NCBI GenBank assembly: GCA_010093485.1
Contig: MU001497.1
Location: forward strand, 66,181-130,180
Source of the DNA: Karstenula rhodostoma CBS 690.94
Lineage: Eukaryota; Ascomycota; Dothideomycetes; Pleosporales; Didymosphaeriaceae
DNA length: 64,000 nt
Direction: 5' to 3'
The position numbers were made by a program, and so were the translations under genes. Positions 1-11,905 of the stretch are shown piece by piece. A model generated the notes under the pieces. That model saw nothing but the letters and a program-made list of their open reading frames with translations, searched no databases and was not told where the DNA came from. Positions within the stretch are counted from its first letter, which is position 1; each line of letters starts with the position of its first letter.

Positions 1-3000
1 TTAAAAAATACTACTAGATAATATTAAATCCTATTAGATTATATAGCCTATTTAGATTTTATATAAATAGGAGTAAAATAGTCTAAAGTAATTTTTTTTT
101 ACTTTAGAATTAAATATTATTTAATAGTAAGTAGTATTTATTTCTATAAGTTAGTATAATAAAATCTAAATTATATTATTTAGATACTATTAATATAAAT
201 AGTAGATTTATTTTTTTATAAACTAACTAGCGGTTTATACTAGAATTAAAGCTAAAGATAAAATATCTATAGAAATTATATATTTTAAAAGAGGTATAAT
301 TCTACTCTATATTTAATATTATATATAAATAAAACTAAGACTTAATACCTATAAAATTAGTAAAGTTACTAAAATTTATTAAGAATTACTTAGTTCTAGA
401 TATAGAGGTAGTATAGGTCTAAAGTATTTTATTAATATTATTACTAATTTCTTTATTTAGATTCTAGACTATTTAATAAGGAATCTTAATATCTAGTATA
501 TAGAGGAGGTAGGGTAATTACTAAGGAATAATAAAAAGTATAGCTTAATTAATAGAAATATTCTTACTAGTACCTTAAAATTAGATAGTATATAATATAG
601 GGCTACTATATAGAATTTTATATAATCTAATATTATTTTATATTAGCTAATCTTAAATAATATAAAATAGTATTAAATAGTATTATTTTCTATAAGTTAA
701 TACTCTATTTAAAATTAAATAGGATTAATAGTAATAACTAAAATAATTATAATTTTTATAACTAAGTTCTAGTACTATTATTTTTCTTATAAGTTATAAA
801 TTAGGTTTAGTAATAGTATTATATATACTATAGTATAATTAACTTACCTTATATAGAATATTTATAATTTAGTCTAGTCTTTAAAACTACTAGTTATCTA
901 ATAGTTTAATAGTATAATTCTATTAGTATATATATATAGAAAGTATTTATTTATATTACTTAAGTATAAGGTTTTAGAAAAATAATTATCTAGTAAGTTA
1001 TTTATAAATAGTAGAGTTACCTTTTATATTTATATACTTTATACTAGTAGTATTTATAGGTATTATTTATTATAAGTTATAGTAAGTTTTACTATAGAAA
1101 TAATTAGATACTAACTAAATATAGTTTTTATTAAGTTAGTATATACTAGTAATTTATAAACTAGTTAATATACTTATATTATTTTATAACTAAGCTATAA
1201 ATATAAAGGTATAGCTTAAAGTATAAAGATTTCTAGAGTAGAAACTAAATTTTAATACTCTAAAAGTCCCCTTTACTATATATAGTTCTCTAAAATAATT
1301 TAAAAAAGTTATTTATTAAGTCTAGTTAGTTTTTATATATTTACTAGAAGATATAATAATATTTATCTAGAACTAAGTTTTAACTTTTAGTCTAGACTAG
1401 ATTCTAATAATAAACTTTAGTTTTAATATTATATCTATATACTTATTAGTTTTAATACTTCCTAATCTATTATTCTATAATCTATTTAGTATTATTTTTT
1501 AATTAGAAAATCTAGATAATATTAAGCTTATTAAAGTAATTTATATAGGGATTTATTAAAAATCTAAATATTATTATATTAGTAGTTAATTCTTTAGATA
1601 CTAATAAAGCTATATCTATTACCTCTAGCTATATATATACTAATAGTAAAGGTATCTCTAGAGTATTATAAATAAAGGTAACTATATCTAGATAATAAAC
1701 TACTATTTAATAATAATAATACTAGAAATCTATAAATAAATATAATAATATCTAGATAATATTAATATAGAGCTAAAATATATATCTAAACTACTACTAA
1801 ACTATAGTACTACTAAAATTATTATAAACCTAATTAATATCTTCTCTAACTATATATAGAAGGGAGTAGAAGGTACCTACCCTTTATAAAGGTAAAAGAA
1901 TTTTTTAGGAGGTAGTTTTTAATAGTCTTAATATAATAAGGGCTACTATAATAAGGTATAATTAGTAAGATCTTAGTTTAAATAGTATTACTTTTCTAGA
2001 TAAATTATCTAATAATACTCTATATCTATTAGATCGAGATAATAATAATAAAAAAATAAATATTAATAATATAATAAATTAAATATAAGCCCTAATTCTT
2101 TAATAGTTATACTATTTTATTTTATTTTATAAGTATTAAATATAGTATCTTACTATCTACTATTATTTAATTCTAGTTTATTTTAAATATTATTAAATAA
2201 TATTAAATATACCTAAAAAGGGTAAGAAGTATACTATAGAAAATAGTATTACTAATAATATCCCTACTACCCCTATAGAAAAAGCTAAAAAGGTAGAATT
2301 AAATACTAAAAATTAGTAGAAACTAACTAAGTATTATATAAAGTAGAATAAAATAGTTAGAAATAATATTTTCTTTTTCTTTTTTTCCTTTAGAGTAAAA
2401 ATATAGAGTTTTACTAACCTAATTTTATATTAATTTATATATAATTATATTAAATAATAGTAAATAATATATATTCTTATTTTTAATATAATTATATATA
2501 ATAGCTAAAAGTATTTTTTATTTTACTTTAGACTTACTATCTATAGATATATTAGGAACTAATATAATATTATATTTATTACTAGAAAATAATATTAAAT
2601 AATATTAAATACTATAGTATAGTATAAAATAATTTTACTTTATATAGAATCTAATAGAATAGTTAGTTATAAATAATATAATTTTATTTTAGGCTTACTA
2701 CCTAGAGTTCTATTTATAACTAATCTAATATTATATTAATTACTAGAAAATAGGATTAAATACTACTATATTCTATATATTTATATAAACTAGTTTTTTT
2801 TTTTATATATAGTTATATAGTATATAATTTTATATATAGATTATAGCTCGTTTAGATTATTATAGAGAAGCTATACTTTAATATTTTATAGAATTATAAC
2901 TCTATATATATCTATAGAGATTTACTATTTACTATACTTAATAGTTTTATTACTTATTAAGTAGATATTTATATAAGAATTAAAGGTAATTACTATTTAC

Positions 3001-3107
3001 TATACTTAGTAGTTTTATTATTTATTACTTATAGTTTTATACTTATCTCCTCCCTTATAGTAGATAAGAATCTAATAAACTTATTAAGTAGATAGTTATT
3101 ATTATAA

Positions 3108-3480
3108 ATATCTACTAAGATTATATATCTTAGGGATAGTATAAGCTAGAGAGGTATAATTCTATTTTATATATAATTAAAGTTAGAATTTAATACTCTA
3201 AGAGGTTCTTAGAGCTATCTATTAGTTAATATTAAATAATATAATTTAATATTAAATACTATCTAATAATACTAACTAGTATCTTATTAGTAGTTTCTAC
3301 TAGAATTAGTATTATTATAAATACCTACTAAGATTATATATCTTAGGGGTAGTATAAACTAGAGAGGTATAATTTTACTTTATATATAGTTAAAACTAGA
3401 GTTTAATACTTTAAGAGATTCTTAAAACTACCTATTAGTTAATATTAAATAATATAATTTAATATTAAATACTATTTAAT
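3108..3480 (+). repeat. Two imperfect internal tandem units of about 200 bp
   Basis: Two similar stretches run from about 3,108 to 3,275 and about 3,311 to 3,480. Each begins around TATTATAAATAYCTACTAAG and ends with a copy of TTAATATTAAATAATATAAT. The same pair recurs in copy B at about 21,010-21,390, so it is part of the element. Function is unknown. Confidence 0.55.
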
Positions 3481-4507
3481 AATATAAGATTATTATAGTT
3501 AAGTTATAGTTAAAGTAGATAATTTAAATATTAATCTTAAAGCTAGAAGGTTTTATTAATTATTAAGTCTACTATCTTTTATATACTTAGATAATATAGC
3601 CAAATTATATAAATATAAATACTATTTTAGCTATATTTATAGACTATATATTATAGAATAAAATCTTATTAATATAGCTAAAATATATTTTATTATTTAA
3701 ATTAATAGTTTCTAAGACTCTTATTAGTAACTAACTAGATATTATAAAATTAACTATAGAAAGTATTATAGGGCTTTCTTAAAAGCTATTTATATAATAT
3801 TATAAATAAGAGTAATAAAAATTTTAATTCTTATTTTAAACTAATCTATACTATAGGTATCTAGTACTTAATAGAATTAAGTCTAGGTTAATAGCTTTTA
3901 ATTAGATAGGTATATATCTAGTACTTAATTAAATTAAGTTTAGGTTAATAGCTTTTAATTAGGTAGATATTAAAACTAGTAAGGCGTACTATTCTAGTAA
4001 TTATTAAGAATTTCCTTTACTTAATTAATATAGTTTCTTAAAAGCTATCTATATAATAGGATACTCTTAATTAAGATTAAGAGTAGTATAATAATATATT
4101 AAATATAAAAATAAATTACTAGTAAAATATAATAGTCCTTATTAGACTATAATACTACTATATAATTTAATATAAATAAAGGTAGATTAAGTATTATTAT
4201 TTATATTATATTTTTAATCTAACTAGCCTTTTATATATTATATAATATATAAATTACTATAGAATTATATTAAATAATATTAAATATAGGATATTTCTAG
4301 AAACTAATTTAATATTCTATAAAGTAGAATAAAATATTATAATATAGTATTTTTTTATATTAGGGTTATTATATAGGCCCTATCTCTATATAAACTAATT
4401 CTATATTATATCTATTACTATAGAATAATATTAAATAATATTAAATATAAAAAGTCTATAGAATATAATATAATTTTATATAAATAAAAAATTTTTTTTT
4501 TTATTTT

Positions 4508-4977
4508 AGGGTCTAGGTATCGCGTAAAATCTTAATATATTTTAGTAACTAAAATTATTTTTTTTAATTTAGAATTCCTTATTATTAAATTTTTTCACTT
4601 TAGGGTCTAGGTATTACGTAAGATTTTAGTATATTTTAGTAACTAAAATTATTTTTTTTAATTTAGAATTTCTTATTATTAAATTTTTTCACTTTAGGGT
4701 CTAGGTATCGCGTAAGATCTTGGTATATTTTAGTAACTAAAATTATTTTTTTTAATTTAGGGTTCCTTATTATTAAATTTTTTTACTTTAGGGTCTAGGT
4801 ATTATATAAAATCTTAGTATATTTTAGTAACTAAAATTATTTTTTTTAATTTAAAATTTCTTATTATTAAATTTTTTTACTTTAGGGTCTAGATATTATA
4901 TAAGATTTTAGTATATTTTAGTAACTAAAATTATTTTTTTTAATTTAGATCTAGATATTTTTTTATTTTAGCGAATA
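4508..4977 (+). repeat. 94-bp tandem array, copy A, five units
   Basis: Units start at 4,508, 4,602, 4,696, 4,790 and 4,884 with the motif AGGGTCTAGGTAT, an exact 94-bp period. Differences between units are C/T and G/A transitions. The array sits just inside the right end of the element. Its core CACTTTAGGG is inverted relative to CCCTAAAGTGAGG at the element tip (best seen in copy B), as expected of subterminal transposase-binding repeats (inference). Confidence 0.85.
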
Positions 4978-5025
4978 CACGGGCTATTATTTTCCTACTT
5001 AGGGCCCTAAAGTAAGGAGGCCTAT

Positions 5026-6560
5026 ATATATAGCTATTACTAAAACTAATACTTTAGAAATATTTACTTTTTTATTCTCTAGAAAAGCTATTTAAGTAGG
5101 TTATAATTAAAGAGATTATTACCCTATAGTAGAAAGGAATTTAAATAAAACTACTCTAATTATAAGTAATAGAATATTTACTTTTATTAAAATAAATATT
5201 TATATATAAACTTAATTAGAATAGTTAATTTAAAAACTATAAAACTTATATTATAGTTAAAAGAAATTTTTAACTAAAGAATATTCTATATTTAATCTAT
5301 ATTACTATACTTATAGTAAGGTTATTCTAAGTAGTAATAGTAATTACTATAAAATTTAACTTTAAAATTAAATAATATAATATTATAGAAGTATTCCTAA
5401 ATATTATAATTATAATAAATAATTCTATAACCTATAAACTTCTAAATAGGTTTAAAATACTAGAAATATATATAAAATTAAATTAAGCTCTTTATAGTTT
5501 AAAAAACTTACTACTTCTCTAGTATAAAGAGTTTTCCTACTTACTTAAAACTAAAGGGCTTAAAACTTTAAAAAAAAAATTTTATTTATTTCTTTTTAGA
5601 GATTAGAAAATTCTAGTACTATTCTATATAGATAATATACTACTTTTATATTATAATAACTATAGAGAGTAAGCTTAAATACTATAGAATAAAATTATAA
5701 ATAAATATAAGATTAAAGATAAAAAACTAGTTAAGTAGTTTTTTAGAGTATAAGTAATTAGAGACTAAAATAATTAAATAATTATACTTATATATAATAT
5801 ATATATTAATAAGATTATAAAAAGATTTAAGTTTTATAAAACTAGTAGCTTTCTACCTACTCCTCTCTTAATTAATAAGCTTAAAAAGAGTAAAAATAAA
5901 GTATTACTATAGTAGATTAAAAGTTATTAAAAAAAGGTTAGATTAGTATTATATATAGTAATTATACTATAACTAGATATTATATTTACTATATTAAAGC
6001 TATTCTTCTTCCTTACTAATCTAAATATAAAATATAAAGTAATAGTTAATTAAATAATTTTATATCTCTATAAGATATATTAGAAAATAATTTAGTTTAG
6101 TAAATATAATAGTTTAGATCTATTTATTTATAGAAATATATCTTTTATAGATAATCTATTAATAAAATAATTATTCTATAAATATATTACTCTATTATTT
6201 AGTAGTACTATTCTATAAAAGATAGCTTACTAAAGTATAATTATAATTTTAATTATAAAAATAGAACTTCTTATTCTAGAATATATTAGTAAAGAAGTAA
6301 TAGCTTTAAAATACTTTTTTACTAAACTTATACTAAACTTAGGATTACTCTAGAAAATCTACTATAATAACTAGTAAATAATTAAACTAGTAATTAGAAA
6401 AAATAAAAGAATTACTATATACTTTTACTATATTAATATCTAAAATATATAGCTATAATAAAAGTATATAAAGGGATTATTTAAAATTTTATATTTTAAA
6501 ATAAGTAAAATACCTATAAATAGTTTAATAAAAGTACTATTAAAGTAGTAGTTTACTAGA
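5026..6560 (+). pseudogene. Ty1/copia pol remnant (reverse transcriptase to RNase H)
   Basis: Forward translation, ignoring RIP stops, reads as the C-terminal half of a copia polyprotein. The RT catalytic box survives as VLFYIDNILL near 5,609-5,645, where the family has Y-V-D-D. It is followed by the connection segment and by RNase H-like sequence up to about 6,560. The reading frame holds over about 1 kb with stops that are explicable as CAA/CAG/CGA turned into TAA/TAG/TGA. The N-terminal part (gag, protease, integrase) is absent because copy A of the unclassified element lies immediately upstream. No LTRs could be identified by eye. The element is dead. Confidence 0.7.
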
Positions 6561-8408
6561 TTTATATAACTACTTAACTTTTAAGATATAAGTTTTATAA
6601 TTATAGATATAAAAGAAATAAAATAAGTAAAAATTTATTAAATTTAATTATAAAAAGTACTTTTTAACTAGAAAATAAAAGAAAAATAAAAGAAAAATAA
6701 AAGAAATCTATTCTATTTAAATATATTAAATATCTAATTAAAAAACTTATAAAGTTAAGTATACTATTATACTTCTAATATATTAGAGTATCTAAAATAT
6801 CTATATCTAAAACTACCCTAACTATAAATAGGAGATTTCTTAGTTTTAAAAAACCTATTATAATTATATAGATATTCTTTAAAATAATTAAAGTTAAACT
6901 ATTATTAATTTATACTATAATAACTAATATTTAGGCCTACCTTATAGAGTTACTATAAAGTATAATACTTATAAAGAGTAGATATACTATATTTAGAAAT
7001 ATATATAACCTTCTATAAGTCTATTTTTTAGCTATTTATAGAATAAACCTACTAGAAAGTAGATAGAATAAAAATAGGAGTAGTAAAAGTAAAAATAGAA
7101 ATAGAAGAAGTAGAAATAAAAGTAAAAATAAAAGTAGATAAAAATAAAATAAAAGTAAATAGAATAGAAATAAAAATAAAGGGAGTAAAAAAAAAACTAG
7201 TTATTAAATAGAGGTTTTATAAAAATATAAAAAGAGTTTTTTAATTTTTATTTTAATTTTTTAGTATAGTTTAAATATACTACTATAAATAATTAACCTT
7301 ATAAGCCTATATATAGTTAGTAAAAATCTAAATAATAAGAAAAATAAAAAAAGTTTATACTAGAATTTAAATTATTATAAAATAGAATAAAGTATATTAT
7401 ATATATAGCTAAAAATAGTAAACTATAATAATTAATAAAACTTAATTAGATAAGTAAAAAATCTAGTTTATATTAATTTATATAAGTATATATAATAGTA
7501 AAAATAATACCCTATCTACTAGTTTATAATATTATAATAGAGGCTATCTAATCTACTACTTAAAATACTTATTAAATAGCTAAGGTAGCTTATTAGCTAG
7601 ATAGCCCTAATATACTTTTCTTTTATAGCTAGGGAAGTATATAATACTATTAGAGGAGCTTAGCTAAAAGTATAGAAAGTAGACTAAATAAGAGAGTAAC
7701 TAGATTAATAAGTTATTTAAGAAATTATAGTAAATCTTTTAGTAATAGCTATTTATTTAACTTTAAGTCTTTTTTTTTATTTATATACTTTAATAGCGCG
7801 AGCTTTAGTAGTATTATTAGCTATTTAAAAAATATAAGTAGAGTATTAAAAAGTAAAAGGTAAGAATATACTATAAGATAGAATAATAGGGATAAAGAAA
7901 AAAAGTTTAAAAAATATAAAAAATATTTTTTTATTTTATTTATCTCTACTAGTTTATATTATATAATAATTACTTACCTTATTTATAATTATTTATTATA
8001 CCTAGTTATAAATCTATTACTATTTATAAATACTATATTAAATATTAAAAGACTTTTACTCTAGTTAATTAATATTATAATACTAATAATAGTATAATAT
8101 AAATAGGAAATTATAGTTTAAGCTATATATTTCTAAAGAAAAGTTAATCTAAATAATTAAATTCTATTAATAAATAAATAATAAGTACTATTTATCTAGA
8201 GGGTATATTAAGAATATAAATAATACTTAGTAATATTAAAATTTATAGAGTTCTAATTAGCCGTAATAAGGGGTATTTTAATTTAAATACTAAACTAATT
8301 TAGGATAAGTATAGTATATAACTAGTCTTTCTAGTAATCTTTTCTTATATAGTAATCTAATTAATTCGCTCCCTAAATAAAGGAATATTTAAGCTCCTTT
8401 TCTTTACT
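6561..8408. repeat. Unclassified RIP-degraded repeat DNA
   Basis: AT-rich sequence between the copia remnant and copy B. A purine-rich, low-complexity tract near 7,075-7,200 would translate as Lys/Arg/Ser-rich. No domain, LTR or inverted end could be recognised. Confidence 0.5.
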
Positions 8409-10045
8409 ATAATATTTAATATTATATATAAATAAAACTAAGGCTTAATATCTATAAAATTAATAAAATTACTAAAATTTACTAGAAACTACTTAGTTCT
8501 AGATATAGAGGTAGTATAAGTCTAAAATATTTTATTAATATTATTACTAATTTTCTTATCTAGATTCTAAACTATTTAATAAGGAATCTTAATATCTAGT
8601 ATATAGAGAAGGTAGGGTAACTATTAAGAAATAATAAGGAGTATAGTTTAATTAATAAAGATATTCTTATTAGTATTTTAAGATTAAATAATATATAATA
8701 TAGGGCTATTATATAGAATTTTATATAATTTAATATTATTTTATATTAGCTAATCTTAAATAATATAAAATAGTATTAAATAGTACTATTCTTTATAAGT
8801 TAGTACCCTATTTAAAATTAAATAAAATTAATAATAGTAATTAAAATAACTATAGCTTTTATAATTAAGTTCTAGTACTACTATTCTTTTTATAAATTAT
8901 AAGTTAGATTTAATAATAGTATTATATATACTATAGTATAATTAATTTATTTTATATAAAGTATTTATAGCTTAGTCTAGTCTTTAAAACTATTAGTTAT
9001 CTAGTAATTTAATAGTATAATTCTATTAGTATATATATATAAAAGGTATTTATTTATATTATTTAAATATAAAATCTTAAAAAAATAATTATCTAGTAAA
9101 TTATTTATAAATAATAAAACTATTTTTTATATTTATATACCTTATACTAGTAGTACTTATAGGTATTATTTACTATAAATTATAATAAATTTTACTATAG
9201 GAATAATTAAATACTAACTAGATATAATTTTTATTAAGTTAATATATACTAATAATCTATAAACTAGTTAGTATACTTATATTACCTTATAACTAAGTTA
9301 TAAATATAAAAGTATAATTTAAAATATAAAAATTTCTAGAGTAGAAACTAAATTTTAATATTCTAGAAATCCCTTTTACTATATATAACTCTTTAGAGTA
9401 ACTTAAAAAAGTTATTTATTAAGTCTAGTTAGCTCTTATATACTTATTAAAAGATATAATAATATTTATTTAGAACTAAGTTTTAATTCTTAGTTTAGAC
9501 TAAATCTTAATAGTAAACTTTAGTTCTAATATTATATTTATATATTTATTAACTCTAATACTCTCTAATTTATTATTTTATAATTTACCTAGTATTATTT
9601 CTTAATTAGAAAACCTAGATAATATTAAGCTTATTAAAGTAATCTATATAGGGATTTATTAAAAATCTAAATACTATTATATTAGTAACTAGCTTTTTAA
9701 ATACTAATAAAGTTATATCTATTACCTCTAGCTATATATATATTAGTAGTAAAGATACCTTTAGAATATTATAGATAGAGGTAACTATATTTAAATAATA
9801 AACTATTATTTAATAGTAATAATACTAGAGATTTATAAATAGATATAATAATATCTAGATAATATTAATATAAAACTAAAATATATATTTAAGCTATTAC
9901 TAAACTATAATACTATTAGAATTATTATAAATTTAATTAATATTTTCTTTAATTATATATAGAAGGGAGTAGAAGGTACCTATCCTTTATAAAAGTAAAA
10001 GGATTTTCTAGAAAATAGTCTTTAATAGCCTTAATAAAATATATT

Positions 10046-10070
10046 ACTAATTTACATAAACTAAATTAGT
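10046..10070 (-). other. 3'-terminal hairpin of the Helitron-like element
   Basis: Nine-base perfect stem ACTAATTTA / TAAATTAGT around the 7-base loop CATAAAC. It lies about 10 bp from the inferred 3' terminus (minus-strand reading) and just outside the inner inverted repeat. A hairpin shortly before the 3' end is a defining Helitron feature thought to signal termination of rolling-circle transfer. Confidence 0.85.
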
Positions 10071-10071
10071 A

Positions 10072-10084
10072 TATTTATAACGAA
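10072..10084 (-). repeat. Inner (3') copy of the 13-bp asymmetric inverted repeat
   Basis: TATTTATAACGAA here is the exact reverse complement of 19,833-19,845. This copy is subterminal, inside the hairpin, whereas the other copy is terminal. That is the arrangement described for Helentron/Helitron2 elements. Confidence 0.8.
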
Positions 10085-10451
10085 CCCTTATTACCTATAA
10101 AGATAAAAGAGGAAGTGTATAGTAACTATATAAGAATTATAGTATAGAAAAAAAAAGAATTTAAGAGAGTATAGTTAGTAGGGCTAAATAGGCTAGAACT
10201 ACCTAACTATACTAAAGAGGTATTTTACCTAGTATTATACTACTATTAAGGTAGTACTGAATTACCTACTAAACCCTAGAGAGCAGTATTTTCCTTAAAA
10301 ACCTAATTAATAAAAACCTATTACTACTATAAACTTTATTCTTTATATATAAGCACCCTAAAGTATAATTAGTAAATAGAGGTATTAGTTCTAATACCTA
10401 GCCTAATACTTATATATAAGCCTAGCGCTAGGTAAACTAAGATAGTATATT

Positions 10452-11141
10452 CTAGTAAGGACTAATTACCCTAGTAAGTTAGTAAATATACTAGATATCG
10501 CGCTTTATAATAGTAATACGCTTAGTATAGATATAGGCTAATAGTATACCTAAATTCAGTTAATAAATATAATAGAGTCTAATACTAGGACTAGTACTTA
10601 TACTTAAAAAAATAAACTAGAAAGGCCTTAGAGGCTTCCTAAAGAGCCACAATAGTACTAGGCTAGAAGTAAAGGCTATAGACTAGGTCTTTATTAATAG
10701 TCTTAGGAAGAGTATAGCAGGCAGAGTAGAAGACACTATAATTAATAGCTACCTCCCTTACTAGGCGCTAGAATAGTAGCTTAGGGATAAGTAGGTTAGT
10801 ATTCTTCTAGAACTGGTAGATCTTGCGAAGAGCTATAGCTAGAGAATATTAGCCTAATACTAGCCTAATACTAGTACTATACTTATTACTAAGTTTATAG
10901 TAGTAAGGCTTCTTAACGCTGCTAGTAGTTAGAGTAGATTGCTAAGCCTTAGTAGGTAAACTAAAAGTAGTAGTTTTATAAGGGGTCTTAGTAGCTATTA
11001 GATAACTAGATAGACTAGCTATAATATATAAGTATAGGGCTAATACTTAGGACTAATACCTAACTTACCTTAAGCCTTAGCCTTGCCCTTACCCTTACTA
11101 CTAATAGGGCGCGAAGGCTTAATCTTTCTATACAGCGCTAT
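10452..11141 (-). pseudogene. Histone H3 / CENP-A-like gene carried by the Helitron (decayed)
   Basis: Minus-strand translation gives a basic N-tail (ALYRKIKPSRPISSKGKGKA) starting at a codon that is now ATA, consistent with ATG changed by RIP. After a GTAAGT intron it continues to KKPYYYKLSNKY and then the histone-fold helices: ALRKIYQFQKNTNLLIPKLL, FQRLVREVA, FQPSTIVALQEASKAFLV and, after another probable intron, TKRITIIKRDI. These align with canonical H3 stretches such as alpha-N, L-FQRLVREIA, ALQEA-E-LV and KR-TI-KDIQ. Stops are all of the CAG/CAA to TAG/TAA type. The segment between VREVA and FQPS is longer than in H3, either from a 46-bp intron beginning GTCTTC or from a CENP-A-like longer loop 1. 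The ITI motif also leans to CENP-A, so the subtype is unresolved. It lies between the element's hairpin end and a divergently oriented cargo gene. Confidence 0.8.
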
Positions 11142-11905
11142 ACTAGTAAACTTATAGAGATTATTTATAGGTAGGATTAATTAAAGAGGGTTAATAGTTT
11201 ATAGTATTAAGGTAAAGAAGAGAGAGGGTAAAAGAGTAGAAACTATAGTACTTATATAGATTATATAATAGGCTTACTTAGCGCGCACGCGCAATATAAG
11301 TAAAAGCAAACTAGAAAAAAGTAAAGGTAAAAGGTAATAAATTAGAAAAAGAGCTCTATATTCGCAAAAACTTAACCTATTTAAGCTATTATAAGTATAT
11401 ATAGGGTATTAGGTAGTATTAGTCTATATAGTAAAAAAAGCGATAGAATATTCCTACTTTTAGGTAAGGCGTATTTACCTTTATTTTAGTAAGTAAGTTG
11501 TAAAGGCACCTTAGCGTTTATAGTAAGAATAAAAAGCAAATATATTCTAACTTTATAAAAACTTAATATATTTAAGCTATCTTAAGTATATATAGGGTAT
11601 TAGGTGGTATTAGTCTATATAGCGAAAAAAGCGATAAAATATTTCTATTTTTAGGTAAGGCATATTTACCTTTACTTAAGTAAGTAAAGGCGCCTTAGCG
11701 TTTATAGTATAAGTACTTAATAGATAGGTATATAATAGTAGGGTTTAATTATATAAGGTCTACTTATAATATTTATTAATAACTTCTTCTATTTACCTTT
11801 ACTACCTTTCTTCTACACTCTATATTACAGGACTATATAGTTACTTATCCTATACCTAATACCTACCTATTACCTTATACCTAATACTTACCTAATACCT
11901 CTACT
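11142..11905. repeat. Divergent intergenic region of the Helitron with a 191-bp direct repeat
   Basis: Two copies of a unit starting AAAAACTTAA begin at 11,366 and 11,557 (period 191). The second ends near 11,712 with GGCGCCTTAGCGTTTATAG. The repeat sits between the histone-like gene (minus) and the unknown cargo gene (plus), so it may be promoter DNA. Copies differ mostly by transitions. Confidence 0.7.

Larger units (their letters stand above)
307..5025 (+). repeat. Unclassified transposon, copy A (empty site for the Helitron)
   Basis: This stretch is repeated in the same orientation at 8,409-10,035 plus 19,846-22,911. Homology is clear from about 307 and ends at the shared tail, a GGCCC-containing palindrome followed by TATATATATAG (about 5,025 here, 22,911 in copy B), after which the sequences differ. 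No protein domain could be recognised after RIP. Subterminal 94-bp tandem repeats near the right end resemble the subterminal arrays of some DNA transposons, but the class is not established. The left boundary is uncertain, since 200-306 also resembles an internal repeat of the element. It appears inserted into the copia remnant that starts right after it. Confidence 0.7.

Noticed and set aside
307..1932. A specific protein-coding assignment for the unclassified repeat
   Set aside because: Minus-strand translations look partly coding, but the RIP-driven AT bias makes any domain call unsafe.
1930..1940. A target-site duplication such as TAATA flanking the Helitron
   Set aside because: Comparison with the empty site shows only a one-base ambiguity; the apparent repeat is AT-rich low complexity.
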